From Stieleria sedimenti (GTDB lineage Bacteria; Planctomycetota; Planctomycetia; Pirellulales; Pirellulaceae), in contig NZ_JANZKV010000062.1 in the NCBI RefSeq assembly GCF_025060895.1, positions 23,604 to 87,603 on the forward strand: 64,000 nt of DNA. The letters are read 5' to 3'. A model generated the notes under the pieces. It saw nothing but the letters and a program-made list of their open reading frames with translations, was not told the DNA's origin and made no database searches. Positions within the stretch are counted from its first letter, which is position 1; the number at the start of each line of letters is the position of its first letter. Positions 46,487 through 54,658 of this stretch are shown here, piece after piece. Both the position numbers and the translations under genes were made by a program.

Positions 46487-47245
46487 ATGAATCAACAACA
46501 GACCCTCGAATCCATGCTTGAACTGTCTCACTTCCTGGGTGAGGAACATCGGCAGCTGGCGATCCTGGGCGAAGGCAACACGTCGGCGAAGATCGACGCG
46601 GAGACCTTTTTTGTCAAAGCCAGTGGCAGTTGTCTGGGAACACTCGGCGTCGACGATGCGGTCGCCTGCCGGTTTGATGCGCTGCTGCCGATGCTGGACG
46701 AAGACGCGATCGGTGACCAGGAGATCGAGGATCGGCTGCTCGGCTGTCGCGTGGATTCGACCGCGAAGAAACCGTCCGTCGAAACACTCTTTCACGCCTA
46801 CCTGTTGTCGCTGCCGGGGATCGAATTCGTCGGCCACACGCACAGCATCGCGGTCAACCGAATCCTCTGCTCGCCGCTGGCCGAGCAATTCGCGACCCAG
46901 CGTTTGTTTCCCGACGAAGTCGTTTGTTGCGGGGCACAGTCCGTCTCCATCCCGTACGTCGACCCCGGACTGAAACTGTCACAGGTGATCCGTCAAAAGA
47001 CGCAAGCGTTCCTGGATGAATTTGGGGTCCCGCCACGCGTGATTCTGTTGCACAACCATGGCCTGATCACGATCGGCAAAACGCCCGGTGCCGTGAAAGC
47101 CGCGATGTTGATGGCTCACAAGGCGGCAGAGATTTTTGCCGGTGCCGCGGCACTCGGCGGACCGGTCTTCATGGACGAAACTGAGGTGAATCGGATTGCC
47201 AATCGCATCGACGAACATTACCGCCAACAAGCGTTGAAGCTATGA
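46487..47245 (+). CDS. Class II aldolase/adducin family protein (fuculose-phosphate aldolase-like)
   Basis: Zinc-dependent class II aldolase/adducin-fold protein of about 252 residues. In context it is the likely L-fuculose-1-phosphate aldolase, giving dihydroxyacetone phosphate and lactaldehyde. Motifs are LAILGEGNTSAKID, FFVKASGSCLG (phosphate/substrate binding), FVGHTHSIAVNRIL with two metal histidines, and VILLHNHGLITIGKT with the third. It is longer than E. coli FucA (about 215 residues), with an insertion before the HTH motif, resembling a planctomycete subfamily. ATG 46487 follows an in-frame GTG at 46484. It is flanked by fucI and a second fucosidase on the same strand. No fuculokinase gene lies in the window, so its real substrate, phosphorylated or not, is open. 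Confidence 0.8.
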   Translation: MNQQQTLESMLELSHFLGEEHRQLAILGEGNTSAKIDAETFFVKASGSCLGTLGVDDAVACRFDALLPMLDEDAIGDQEIEDRLLGCRVDSTAKKPSVETLFHAYLLSLPGIEFVGHTHSIAVNRILCSPLAEQFATQRLFPDEVVCCGAQSVSIPYVDPGLKLSQVIRQKTQAFLDEFGVPPRVILLHNHGLITIGKTPGAVKAAMLMAHKAAEIFAGAAALGGPVFMDETEVNRIANRIDEHYRQQALKL

Positions 47246-47284
47246 CCGCAAATCCTAAAACGTTCGTTAACTGAGGACATCACC

Positions 47285-49081
47285 GTGAATCGACATCGAA
47301 GACGATCAGTCATTCTGATCACCACTCTTGTCTTGACCACCCTTGTCTCGATCCCGACGGTCTCGCGTGCCCAGGAATCGATGGACAAGCTTTGGGGAGA
47401 TCGCGTCGTCAAACTGCGGGCCGAAAATGCCGAGCGTGGTCAGTTGTTTGACGAAGGCAATTACGCGATGTTCATCCACTGGGGGCTTTACTCCCAACTC
47501 GGAAACAAAGTCGATGGCAATACGTACTACGGGATCGGCGAATGGATCATGAATCCACGCATGGCGGGAATCCCTGTGGAGAAATACAAACAGCTCGCCG
47601 GAACCTTTAATCCGGTCAAGTTCGACGCCGGGGAAATTGCCAGGATCGCCAAGGATGCAGGCATGAAATACATCGTGATCACGGCGAAACACCACGACGG
47701 CTTCGCGATGTATCACTCCAAAGCCAATGACTTCAACATCGTCGATGCGACACCCTTCAACAAGGATCCGATGAAAGAACTCGCTGCCGCGTGCCGTGAA
47801 GCCGGACTCGGTTTCGGTTTTTATTACTCGCACAATCAAGACTGGACCTTCCCCGGCGGCGGTGGTGGACCAAAGAAAGACAAGGACGGGAACCCGGCAA
47901 CCTTCGACGACTACTTCACCAAGAAGTGTTTGCCGCAAGTACAAGAGATCACGACCGAATATGGTCCCATCGAAATCGTCTGGTTCGACACCCCCGGTAA
48001 AATGCCCAAACACTATGTCGAGCAACTCGTCGAGGTCGTTCACAAGAATCAACCGCGGGCGATGGTTTCCGGTCGTGCCGGGCACGGACTGGGTGACTAC
48101 CAAACGCTCGGCGACATGGAAGTCCCCCGCGAGAACATCGAAGGACTTTGGGAAAGTGTCGACACGACCAATGATTCCTGGGCCTATGCCTGGTACGACG
48201 AGTACTGGAAGACGCCGAAAGAGATCTTAAAGCGTTTGATCGCATGCGTCGGCCGCGGCGGGACCTACATGCTGAACATCGGCCCGCGCGGCGACGGCAC
48301 CGTCCCCGAGCGGGCTATCAGGACACTCGAGCTATCCGGCGAGTGGATTCGCCGATACCCACAAGTCGTCTACGGCACAGAAGCCTCACCCTGGCAGCAC
48401 GCCTTGCCATGGGGCGACGTGACTCGCAAGGGCAACACGCTGTTTGTGTGTGTTTTCCAGTGGCCGACCTCAGGCAAACTTTACCTGCCGAACTTGAAAA
48501 CGGGAATCGAGTCGGCGGATTTGCTGGTCGGCAAAGAGAAGCGTTCGATCGCGCATGGTCGACAAGGCGACTGGCGGTTCTTGGAAATTCCACCGAGAGC
48601 ACCGGAAAAACTGGTTTCGGTGATCGAATTAAAACTGGAATCAGAAGCCAAAGTCGATCCGATTTGGTCACTCGATCCGAACACCGAAACGGAGATCTTG
48701 GCAGAATTTGCCGAAGTGACCGGTATTGAAAAATCGGCAAAGCGATGGATGGAAAAGTTCGGCGAGTGGAAGGGGATCGTTCACGCACACGGTTTCGGCT
48801 CCGGCGGAAAAGCGACCTGGGACGTCGATGTCCTGCAACCGGGCGACTACATCGTGGACCTGACCTATTCCGGTGAAGGCCGGTTGGTCTGGAGTGTGAA
48901 CGTCGAAGGTGGCGAGCAGATTCAGAACCAGCAAAACGCATCGCACAACTACCAATCGTTCCCGATCGGCTGGCTGAACTTCCCCCGAGCCGGTCGTTAC
49001 AAGGTTTCCGTTCAGTGTCTGGACGGCAACGTCGACTCCGCTAGCCTCAAAGCCATCCACTTCACGCCGGTGGGGCAGTAG
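47285..49081 (+). CDS. Secreted alpha-L-fucosidase (GH29), second copy
   Basis: Second GH29 alpha-L-fucosidase, 598 residues, begun by GTG 47285, 39 nt after the aldolase stop. Signal peptide about 1-29 (SVILITTLVLTTLVSIPTVS). The barrel has EGNYAMFIHWGLYSQLGN, KYIVITAKHHDGFAMYHS, FGFYYSHNQDWTFPGGGG and IEIVWFDTPGKM with the nucleophile at Asp about 235, then GGTYMLNIGPRGDGTVP. The C-terminal 120 residues (YIVDLTYSGEGRLVW) are a small beta-sandwich. It differs widely from the first GH29 in loops (a GGGGGPKKDKDG insertion here) and so is not a recent duplicate; the two probably prefer different linkages or acceptors. Confidence 0.93.
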   Translation: MNRHRRRSVILITTLVLTTLVSIPTVSRAQESMDKLWGDRVVKLRAENAERGQLFDEGNYAMFIHWGLYSQLGNKVDGNTYYGIGEWIMNPRMAGIPVEKYKQLAGTFNPVKFDAGEIARIAKDAGMKYIVITAKHHDGFAMYHSKANDFNIVDATPFNKDPMKELAAACREAGLGFGFYYSHNQDWTFPGGGGGPKKDKDGNPATFDDYFTKKCLPQVQEITTEYGPIEIVWFDTPGKMPKHYVEQLVEVVHKNQPRAMVSGRAGHGLGDYQTLGDMEVPRENIEGLWESVDTTNDSWAYAWYDEYWKTPKEILKRLIACVGRGGTYMLNIGPRGDGTVPERAIRTLELSGEWIRRYPQVVYGTEASPWQHALPWGDVTRKGNTLFVCVFQWPTSGKLYLPNLKTGIESADLLVGKEKRSIAHGRQGDWRFLEIPPRAPEKLVSVIELKLESEAKVDPIWSLDPNTETEILAEFAEVTGIEKSAKRWMEKFGEWKGIVHAHGFGSGGKATWDVDVLQPGDYIVDLTYSGEGRLVWSVNVEGGEQIQNQQNASHNYQSFPIGWLNFPRAGRYKVSVQCLDGNVDSASLKAIHFTPVGQ

Positions 49082-49134
49082 GGGTCCGTCGAGCGATAAA
49101 GGTCACGCCGCGACTCGTTCCCAGGCTCCGCCCT

Positions 49135-49300
49135 ACGCCGTGAACGATTTATTTCCTGTGCTTGACGTGGTTGTAGCGGCAGGGCGCAAGCCCTCCGGTG
49201 CCGCTTCTTTGCCAACACACCGGAGGGCTCGCGCCCTACCGCTAAAAAGCCAACACAGCGGAGGGCTCGCGCCCTACCGCTAAAAAGTCGTTCACGGCGT
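49135..49300. repeat. Family A palindromic repeat with duplicated 3' arm
   Basis: Outer arms acgccgtgaacgatttatt and aaaaagtcgttcacggcgt enclose the gcggcagggcgc(a/g)agccctccgg arm and its complement. The complementary arm (cggagggctcgcgccctaccgctaaaaag) occurs twice in tandem, which makes this copy 166 bp rather than 130. It lies just past the second fucosidase. The adjacent 49300-49400 stretch carries the same ggctccgcc hairpin motifs as 3.3-3.5 kb. Confidence 0.75.
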
Positions 49301-49472
49301 GGGGCTCCGCTTGGGAACTCAATTCAGGCCGGCTCCGCCGGCGGACCACGGAGGCAGAGCCTGGGCTGCGAAAATCCCCGCTATTTCATCCGTTGTGCCG
49401 GATAAGACATTGGTTGTTCTTGTTCCGTGGTGGATCAAGAATCACTCGGCTCGGTTCGCCAAAGGCGATCAA

Positions 49473-49677
49473 CAACATAGCCTGGGGTGAGACCGGATGA
49501 GCCCCAGCGAATCCGGGCGTAACCCCAGGTCCACGATCCACCGAAAACCCTCCCCCTTTCGATCGGCCGGCGGCTCTGCCGCCGGCCGATCGAAAGGGGG
49601 AGAGAGCGGGTTTGGCTTTCTTTCCCTGGGGTGGCGGTCACTCCGCTGCGCTCGTTCCCTGACCCCAGGCTATGTTG
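49473..49677. mobile_element. 205-bp MITE-like element with terminal inverted repeats and a perfect hairpin
   Basis: Perfect 16-bp terminal inverted repeats (caacatagcctggggt at 49473-49488; accccaggctatgttg at 49662-49677) bound an internal perfect 25-bp hairpin: 49551-49575 pairs with 49579-49603 across a 3-nt loop (tct). No transposase is encoded. It lies between the convergent second fucosidase and DUF1501 genes. The form is that of a non-autonomous miniature element; no target-site duplication is evident. Confidence 0.65.
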
Positions 49678-49679
49678 TG

Positions 49680-49735
49680 AATGCCCTTGGGGCAATTGCA
49701 GCGACCGGGAATCGCCTGAAGGCTAAAACACCAAC
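49680..49735. repeat. Short intergenic repeat, family D (copy 1)
   Basis: Contains gcagcgaccgggaatcgcct, then aaggctaa and accaac; nearly the same string occurs at 56775-56813. Both copies lie just past the 3' end of a minus-strand gene and between convergent genes, suggesting a terminator or REP-like role. Confidence 0.55.
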
Positions 49736-49768
49736 GTCTATGCCCGTATCGTTCGTGTCGGACACTCT

Positions 49769-51214
49769 TTACGACAGGATTTCATCGACAACGCGTGCCG
49801 GTCGGCCTGCGGTCAGCAGTTCCTGGCGTCCGTTGTGGTGAAAGACCAACTCGTTCCAGTCCAATCCGAATTGGTGCAACAGCGTCGCCTGGTAGTCGTT
49901 GGGCGTCACCTTGTTTTCGACCGCGCGATGGCCGAATTCATCGGTCGCACCGAACGTCATCCCCGGTTTGATGCCTCCTCCGGCGAGCCACATGCTGAAT
50001 CCCTGGCCGTTGTGGTCGCGCCCATGCTTTTCCGGCGCCCCCTGGTTTTGCGTCACCGGCAACCGACCAATTTCACCGCCCCAGTGAACCATCACTTCAT
50101 CCAGCATGCCGCGTTGTTTCAGGTCCTTGACCAACGCTGCGGACGGCTTGTCCGTCTTGCGACAGATCGATGGCAACGCCGTGCCGAGGTTGCTGTGGTT
50201 GTCCCAGGGCTGGCCGTTGAGAAACAACTGCACAAAACGCACGCCCCGCTCGACCAGACGACGCGCGATCAGACAACGCGTTCCGTACTCGCGCGTTGCG
50301 TCGTCGTTGATGCCGTACAACTCGTGGGTTGCCTTGGTTTCCTTGGAAATGTCGAGAGCTTCACGGGCGGCCGTTTGCATCCGCGCGGCCAATTCATAGC
50401 TGGCGATGCGGGCCTCTAAATCACTGGCACCGGGGAACCGCTCCGCATGGTTTCGGTTAAGCGTTTGCAAGAAATCCAGGTTCTGACGCTGCGGCAATCC
50501 TTGCAGATGCGAGGGCGCATCAAGATTTAAAATCCGTGGCTCCTTGGGACGCAGGACGGTGCCTTGATAAAGTGCCGGCATGAACCCGCTGGACCAGTTG
50601 TTGGTGCCGTCAACGGGATGTCCGCCCGGGTCGGTCAACACCATGTAGGCGGGCAACTCTTGTGTCTCGCTGCCCAAGCCATACAACAACCACGACGCCA
50701 AGTGGGCTCGACCGGTCACACCGGGGATGCCACCGTGAAAGTAGCGGATCGACACTTCGTGGCCGTTCGCGCCGGTGTGCATGCTGCGGATCAAGCAGAT
50801 GTCGTCGACGATCTCTGCCGTCTCGGGCAACAACTCGGATAGTTCGGTCCCGCATTGGCCATGCTTGGCGAACTTCCACCGCGTCCCCATCAGCTTCTTG
50901 CTGGCTTCGTTGACGAAACTGTAGCCGACTTCGCCTTGGTATTCGGTGCCGTCGTATTTGGTCAGCTCCGGCTTGGGATCGGTCAAGTCCATGTGTGACG
51001 GCCCGCCGTGCTGGAACAGCGAGATCATCGCCTTGGCCTTGGGCGGATGATGCGTCGGTTTCAGCCCCAAGTCAAACGTGGGCGGCTGCATGGGGACGTT
51101 TTTCGGTTTCGCAGCCAATTGTTCTTGTTGCAACAGCCAAGCCAGCGCGACCGAACCGATCCCCAATGCCTGGCGGTTTAGAAAACAGCGGCGGGTGAGC
51201 GTTTCATTCCACAT
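49769..51214 (-). CDS. DUF1501 secreted protein
   Basis: DUF1501 family protein of about 481 residues with an alkaline-phosphatase/sulfatase-like fold; function unknown, the regular genomic partner of PSD1-type cytochromes in planctomycetes. A Tat-type leader TRRCFLNRQALGIGSVALAW lies at the N-terminus. Family motifs are AMISLFQHGGPSHMDLTDPK, ICLIRSMHTGANGHEVSI, WLLYGLGSETQELPAYMV, RRLVERGVRFVQLFLNG with PWDNH, and KHGRDHNGQGFSMWLAGGG. The start is the ATG at 51214, or 51226 four codons earlier; both overlap the end of the upstream PSD1 gene (stop at 51204), so translation is coupled. Confidence 0.92.
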   Translation of the reverse strand: MWNETLTRRCFLNRQALGIGSVALAWLLQQEQLAAKPKNVPMQPPTFDLGLKPTHHPPKAKAMISLFQHGGPSHMDLTDPKPELTKYDGTEYQGEVGYSFVNEASKKLMGTRWKFAKHGQCGTELSELLPETAEIVDDICLIRSMHTGANGHEVSIRYFHGGIPGVTGRAHLASWLLYGLGSETQELPAYMVLTDPGGHPVDGTNNWSSGFMPALYQGTVLRPKEPRILNLDAPSHLQGLPQRQNLDFLQTLNRNHAERFPGASDLEARIASYELAARMQTAAREALDISKETKATHELYGINDDATREYGTRCLIARRLVERGVRFVQLFLNGQPWDNHSNLGTALPSICRKTDKPSAALVKDLKQRGMLDEVMVHWGGEIGRLPVTQNQGAPEKHGRDHNGQGFSMWLAGGGIKPGMTFGATDEFGHRAVENKVTPNDYQATLLHQFGLDWNELVFHHNGRQELLTAGRPARVVDEILS

Positions 51215-54200
51215 ACAAGAACTCATTGGAACTGAGGAGCGACTGACACAGATTGGTCATCGCTTGAGAGACACTTGTCCTGCCCGGCGGGATGGCCTCG
51301 GGCATCGCACCCATCATCCGAATTTGGTCGGCGATGAATTTGACGGCCAGCGCCAGTTCGTCGCCGCGGGGCTGGCGGTTGTAGGCGAGTTCCCAGGCAC
51401 GAACGATCTGGCCGGGTACCGCATCGGTCGACTCGGCGGGGCCGGCGAATTGATCTTGCGAGCGAAACGCTTCATCCGCCCCAGATGGTTCCGTCAAACG
51501 GATCATCACCGGCCAGGTGAACGAGTCGGAAGTGTGGTTGGTTCGGCAGTCGGTGATGAAGTCGATCGTGTCGCCGGTTCGCAATTCAATGCGGTCGACC
51601 GTCGTCTCCACCGTGCCGTGCTGTGCGACCCAGTCCCCGATCAAACCTGATCGACTCGACACGATACGCCCCCGCACGCCATCGCCGTTTGTCGACGGAT
51701 GATGCAAGGCTCCGCTGATCGCGATCACACCGTCACGCGGCGCCACCCAGCGACGAACGACCGATCGATCGACATCATGGGGATGTCCGCCGCCGGCGCT
51801 GAGGTGTGCCCAGCCGAGCTGGGTATCCGGCAGCGTTTCGCCACCACTCCAATGCGTTCCCGTCCAGTGCGGAAACGGCGTGAATTTGGTGCGTTCGCTG
51901 TCTTCGTCGAACCCGCCATGACCGTATTGCCACTGTGATTGCTTGGGAGCCGGCACTTGGGGAAGTGACGCCAACCGCTGCTCCGGCAACGCAACCGCTT
52001 CTTGCGCCGCACGGTCAGCCAGTTTGGCGGATTGATCGAGAATGAATTCCCCGTTGAGCAACATCAACGACTGGGTCGCCACTGTCGAACTGACTCGGTT
52101 TTCACAATTGGTTTCCATGACCGGCGCATCAAAGGTCTGCAACAGCGCGACGGGGCGGCTGCGGCGAGCCTGGACGTACAAACTGCGTCGCGATTGCGGC
52201 CCGTCGACGACGACCTGTCCGGTTTCGTCTTCTTTGATGTTGACCGGCGGACCGAACAATCGGCGATCGAGCGATCCCGACGCCACCAGCATCCGGTCGC
52301 GAATCGTTTCGGCTTCCAATCGGCGCAGGGTCCGCGCGTAGGGGTTCGCCGAAGTGGGGACAACGCTCTGCCGCCAAAGTGCCGAAGAGAGGATCAGGCG
52401 ATGCAGCCGTTTGAGACTCCAGCCCTGTTCCACGAACTCGGCCGCCAACCAATCGAGCAGCCGGGGATCCGAAGGCATCGCACCAAGCTTGCCAAATTCA
52501 CCGGGCGTGGCGACCAGCCCCTTGCCGAAGTGATGCATCCAAACGCGATTGACGATCACGCGAGAGAGCAACGGATTGTCGCGATCGGTCAACCAGTGTG
52601 CGAAGGCAAGTCGACGTCCCGTTGACGCGAACTCGGGGTCGTTGACCGGAAACTCGACCTGCCGGCCTTCCGGTGAAGCGACTTCCGGTGCAGCCGGCAT
52701 GACGGTTTGCTTCGGTTGGCCGGGATCACCGCGGTGAAACAGTTTGGTTTCCGGGACGTGCCCCGCCGGTTCGACCAACGCCCGCAAAAATTCTTCGGTC
52801 GGCTTCTCGGCCCGCACTTCGGCGATCCGTTTGCTGATCTCGGCCAGTTTGGGTTTCGAATCAGGAATGTATTGGTACAGATTGCCGGGGGTAATATTGA
52901 CGCTGGGGTTGGCCGCCAACAGTTTCTTCTGCTCGTCGTTTCGTTCCTTGGCAGGCGTTTGGTACGCCTGGCGGAGCGAAGTCCGCAGCGGTTCCTCGTA
53001 GTTGAGCAGTTCCTTGTCGAGTGCCTGCTTCATGTATTCGGCCTGCCGCTGGCTTCTCTCCTGCTCGATCTTCTTTGCTTCGATTTCCACCTCCGCGGAA
53101 CGTTCGCGGTCGGCGGCGGTGTACAGCGAAACCAGACGTGCCCCCGGTGTCTTCCAGTCCTTCCAATCCAGCGCCGGTTCGAAAACCGCGCGGAGCGCGT
53201 AGTAATCGGTTTGCAGGATCGGATCGTAGCGATGGTCGTGACACTGGGCACAGTGAAAGCTCAACCCCATCAGCGACGTCCCGACAATCTTGATCGTGTC
53301 GATCATGACCTGATTGCGTGCTTCGTCATGATTGGCTCCGTTGCCGGTTCCATCGGCGGCCATCCGCAGAAAGCCGGTCGCGGTCAGCAATTCAATTTGT
53401 TCGGCCGTCAGATCGCCGTTGCGGGGACCGGCGAGTTCGTCGCCGGCGAGCTGTTGGATGATGAATTGATCGAACGGTTTGTCTGCATTGAGTGCACGAA
53501 TGACCCAGTCGCGATACTTCCAGGCCCAAGCACGCTCGGGGTCGGCCACGGTATAGCCTTCGGAGTCGGCGTAGCCGGCGACATCCAGCCAATGTCGTCC
53601 CCAGCGTTCGCCATAGTGCGGCGAATCGAGCAGTTCGGTCAGCAGGTGGTCGTACCAGTCTTCCCGTGAATCGTTGCGCCAACGTTGTACCTCCTCGGCC
53701 GATGGCGGCAGACCGACCAGGTCAAAATAGACGCGGATGACCAACGTCGTGCGATCCGCCTCGGGTTCCAGCGGTACCGGTTGCCCCTCGCCGTCTCGTA
53801 ACACGATGGAATCGATCGGGTTTCGGACGCGGGGATGGTCCGCCAGCGGCGGGGCCTCGTCGGTCGCGATCGGCTGAAACGCCCAGTACGCCCGTTCTTC
53901 GGGGGTGATCCCCAAGCCGGGGCCGATCGAATCGGGTTCCTTCCGTGCGGTGGGAGCGCCCGCCGCGATCCATTGCTTCAAAATCGCGGTCTCCTCGTCG
54001 GGGACGTTGTGATCTCCCGGAGGCATTTCACCGTCGATGACGCGTTGCAGCAGCAAGCTTTCCTCAGGATCGCCGGGCACGATCGACGCACCGCTGTCAC
54101 CGCCCGCTTTCATCAACCGAACAAGCCGCAGGTCCAAGCCGCCTTCCAATTCCGCCGTCGCCCCGTGGCAATCAAAACAATGGGCGCGAAAGATCGGCCG

Positions 54201-54320
54201 GATGTGCTGCTCGTAAGTCAGCTTTTGCGTCGATGTTTCTTCCGCCGACGACGACCGAACACCGGTCAACGAAGTGTGCATGCAAATCAGCAGCACGATC
54301 AAAAACGATGTGCGGGTCAT
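51204..54320 (-). CDS. PSD1-type multidomain cytochrome (PSCyt1/DUF1549/DUF1553)
   Basis: Large exported planctomycete cytochrome-like protein of about 1038 residues. Signal peptide about 1-26 (TRTSFLIVLLICMHTSLTG). The PSCyt1 domain follows, with the haem motif CFDCH in FRAHCFDCHGATAELEGGLD and the axial-ligand region GEMPPGDHNVPD. DUF1549 follows (VYFDLVGLPPSAEEVQRW, GERWGRHWLDVAGYADSEG), then a coiled stretch (EIEAKKIEQERSQRQ), and DUF1553 (FAHWLTDRDNPLLSRVIVNR, WMHHFGKGLVATPGEFG). A lectin-like insert lies near 800-960, as in many family members. ATG 54320 starts the leader; the longer frame adds a non-hydrophobic tail. It overlaps the downstream DUF1501 gene. Role in redox chemistry inferred only from the haem motif. 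Confidence 0.92.
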   Translation of the reverse strand: MTRTSFLIVLLICMHTSLTGVRSSSAEETSTQKLTYEQHIRPIFRAHCFDCHGATAELEGGLDLRLVRLMKAGGDSGASIVPGDPEESLLLQRVIDGEMPPGDHNVPDEETAILKQWIAAGAPTARKEPDSIGPGLGITPEERAYWAFQPIATDEAPPLADHPRVRNPIDSIVLRDGEGQPVPLEPEADRTTLVIRVYFDLVGLPPSAEEVQRWRNDSREDWYDHLLTELLDSPHYGERWGRHWLDVAGYADSEGYTVADPERAWAWKYRDWVIRALNADKPFDQFIIQQLAGDELAGPRNGDLTAEQIELLTATGFLRMAADGTGNGANHDEARNQVMIDTIKIVGTSLMGLSFHCAQCHDHRYDPILQTDYYALRAVFEPALDWKDWKTPGARLVSLYTAADRERSAEVEIEAKKIEQERSQRQAEYMKQALDKELLNYEEPLRTSLRQAYQTPAKERNDEQKKLLAANPSVNITPGNLYQYIPDSKPKLAEISKRIAEVRAEKPTEEFLRALVEPAGHVPETKLFHRGDPGQPKQTVMPAAPEVASPEGRQVEFPVNDPEFASTGRRLAFAHWLTDRDNPLLSRVIVNRVWMHHFGKGLVATPGEFGKLGAMPSDPRLLDWLAAEFVEQGWSLKRLHRLILSSALWRQSVVPTSANPYARTLRRLEAETIRDRMLVASGSLDRRLFGPPVNIKEDETGQVVVDGPQSRRSLYVQARRSRPVALLQTFDAPVMETNCENRVSSTVATQSLMLLNGEFILDQSAKLADRAAQEAVALPEQRLASLPQVPAPKQSQWQYGHGGFDEDSERTKFTPFPHWTGTHWSGGETLPDTQLGWAHLSAGGGHPHDVDRSVVRRWVAPRDGVIAISGALHHPSTNGDGVRGRIVSSRSGLIGDWVAQHGTVETTVDRIELRTGDTIDFITDCRTNHTSDSFTWPVMIRLTEPSGADEAFRSQDQFAGPAESTDAVPGQIVRAWELAYNRQPRGDELALAVKFIADQIRMMGAMPEAIPPGRTSVSQAMTNLCQSLLSSNEFLYVE

Positions 54321-54658
54321 CGTCAAAATCTCGAGAGCGCGAGTGGGGTGGGATCGGAACGCTCGGCCGAACGAGTCGGCACGGCTTGAGTGCTTCGATT
54401 GAACCGTTAGCATACTCGAAAACCATGGCCGCCGTCACTGCAGCCTCCACCCCCGCCTCGCCCCTTCCGGTTGCCAGGCCTCCCCTGAAGAGCGACGGTG
54501 GCCGGTCCCAGAGTAACGGGTGTCGGCTCCGCAATGCCGTCGGCTCGGGGGGAGCAGCAAGACTCTAAACGGGGCAGTCCATTTACCGAATCTTTATCCA
54601 CCCGGAGGGTTTCCGGCGAAACCAAAACCGGACCGGATCGGTTAAACACTGGATCCAG
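54321..54658. other. Divergent intergenic region, nothing recognised
   Basis: 338 bases between the divergently transcribed PSD1 and TPR-deiminase genes. It must hold both promoters. No repeat family, RNA gene or convincing open frame was seen. Confidence 0.5.
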
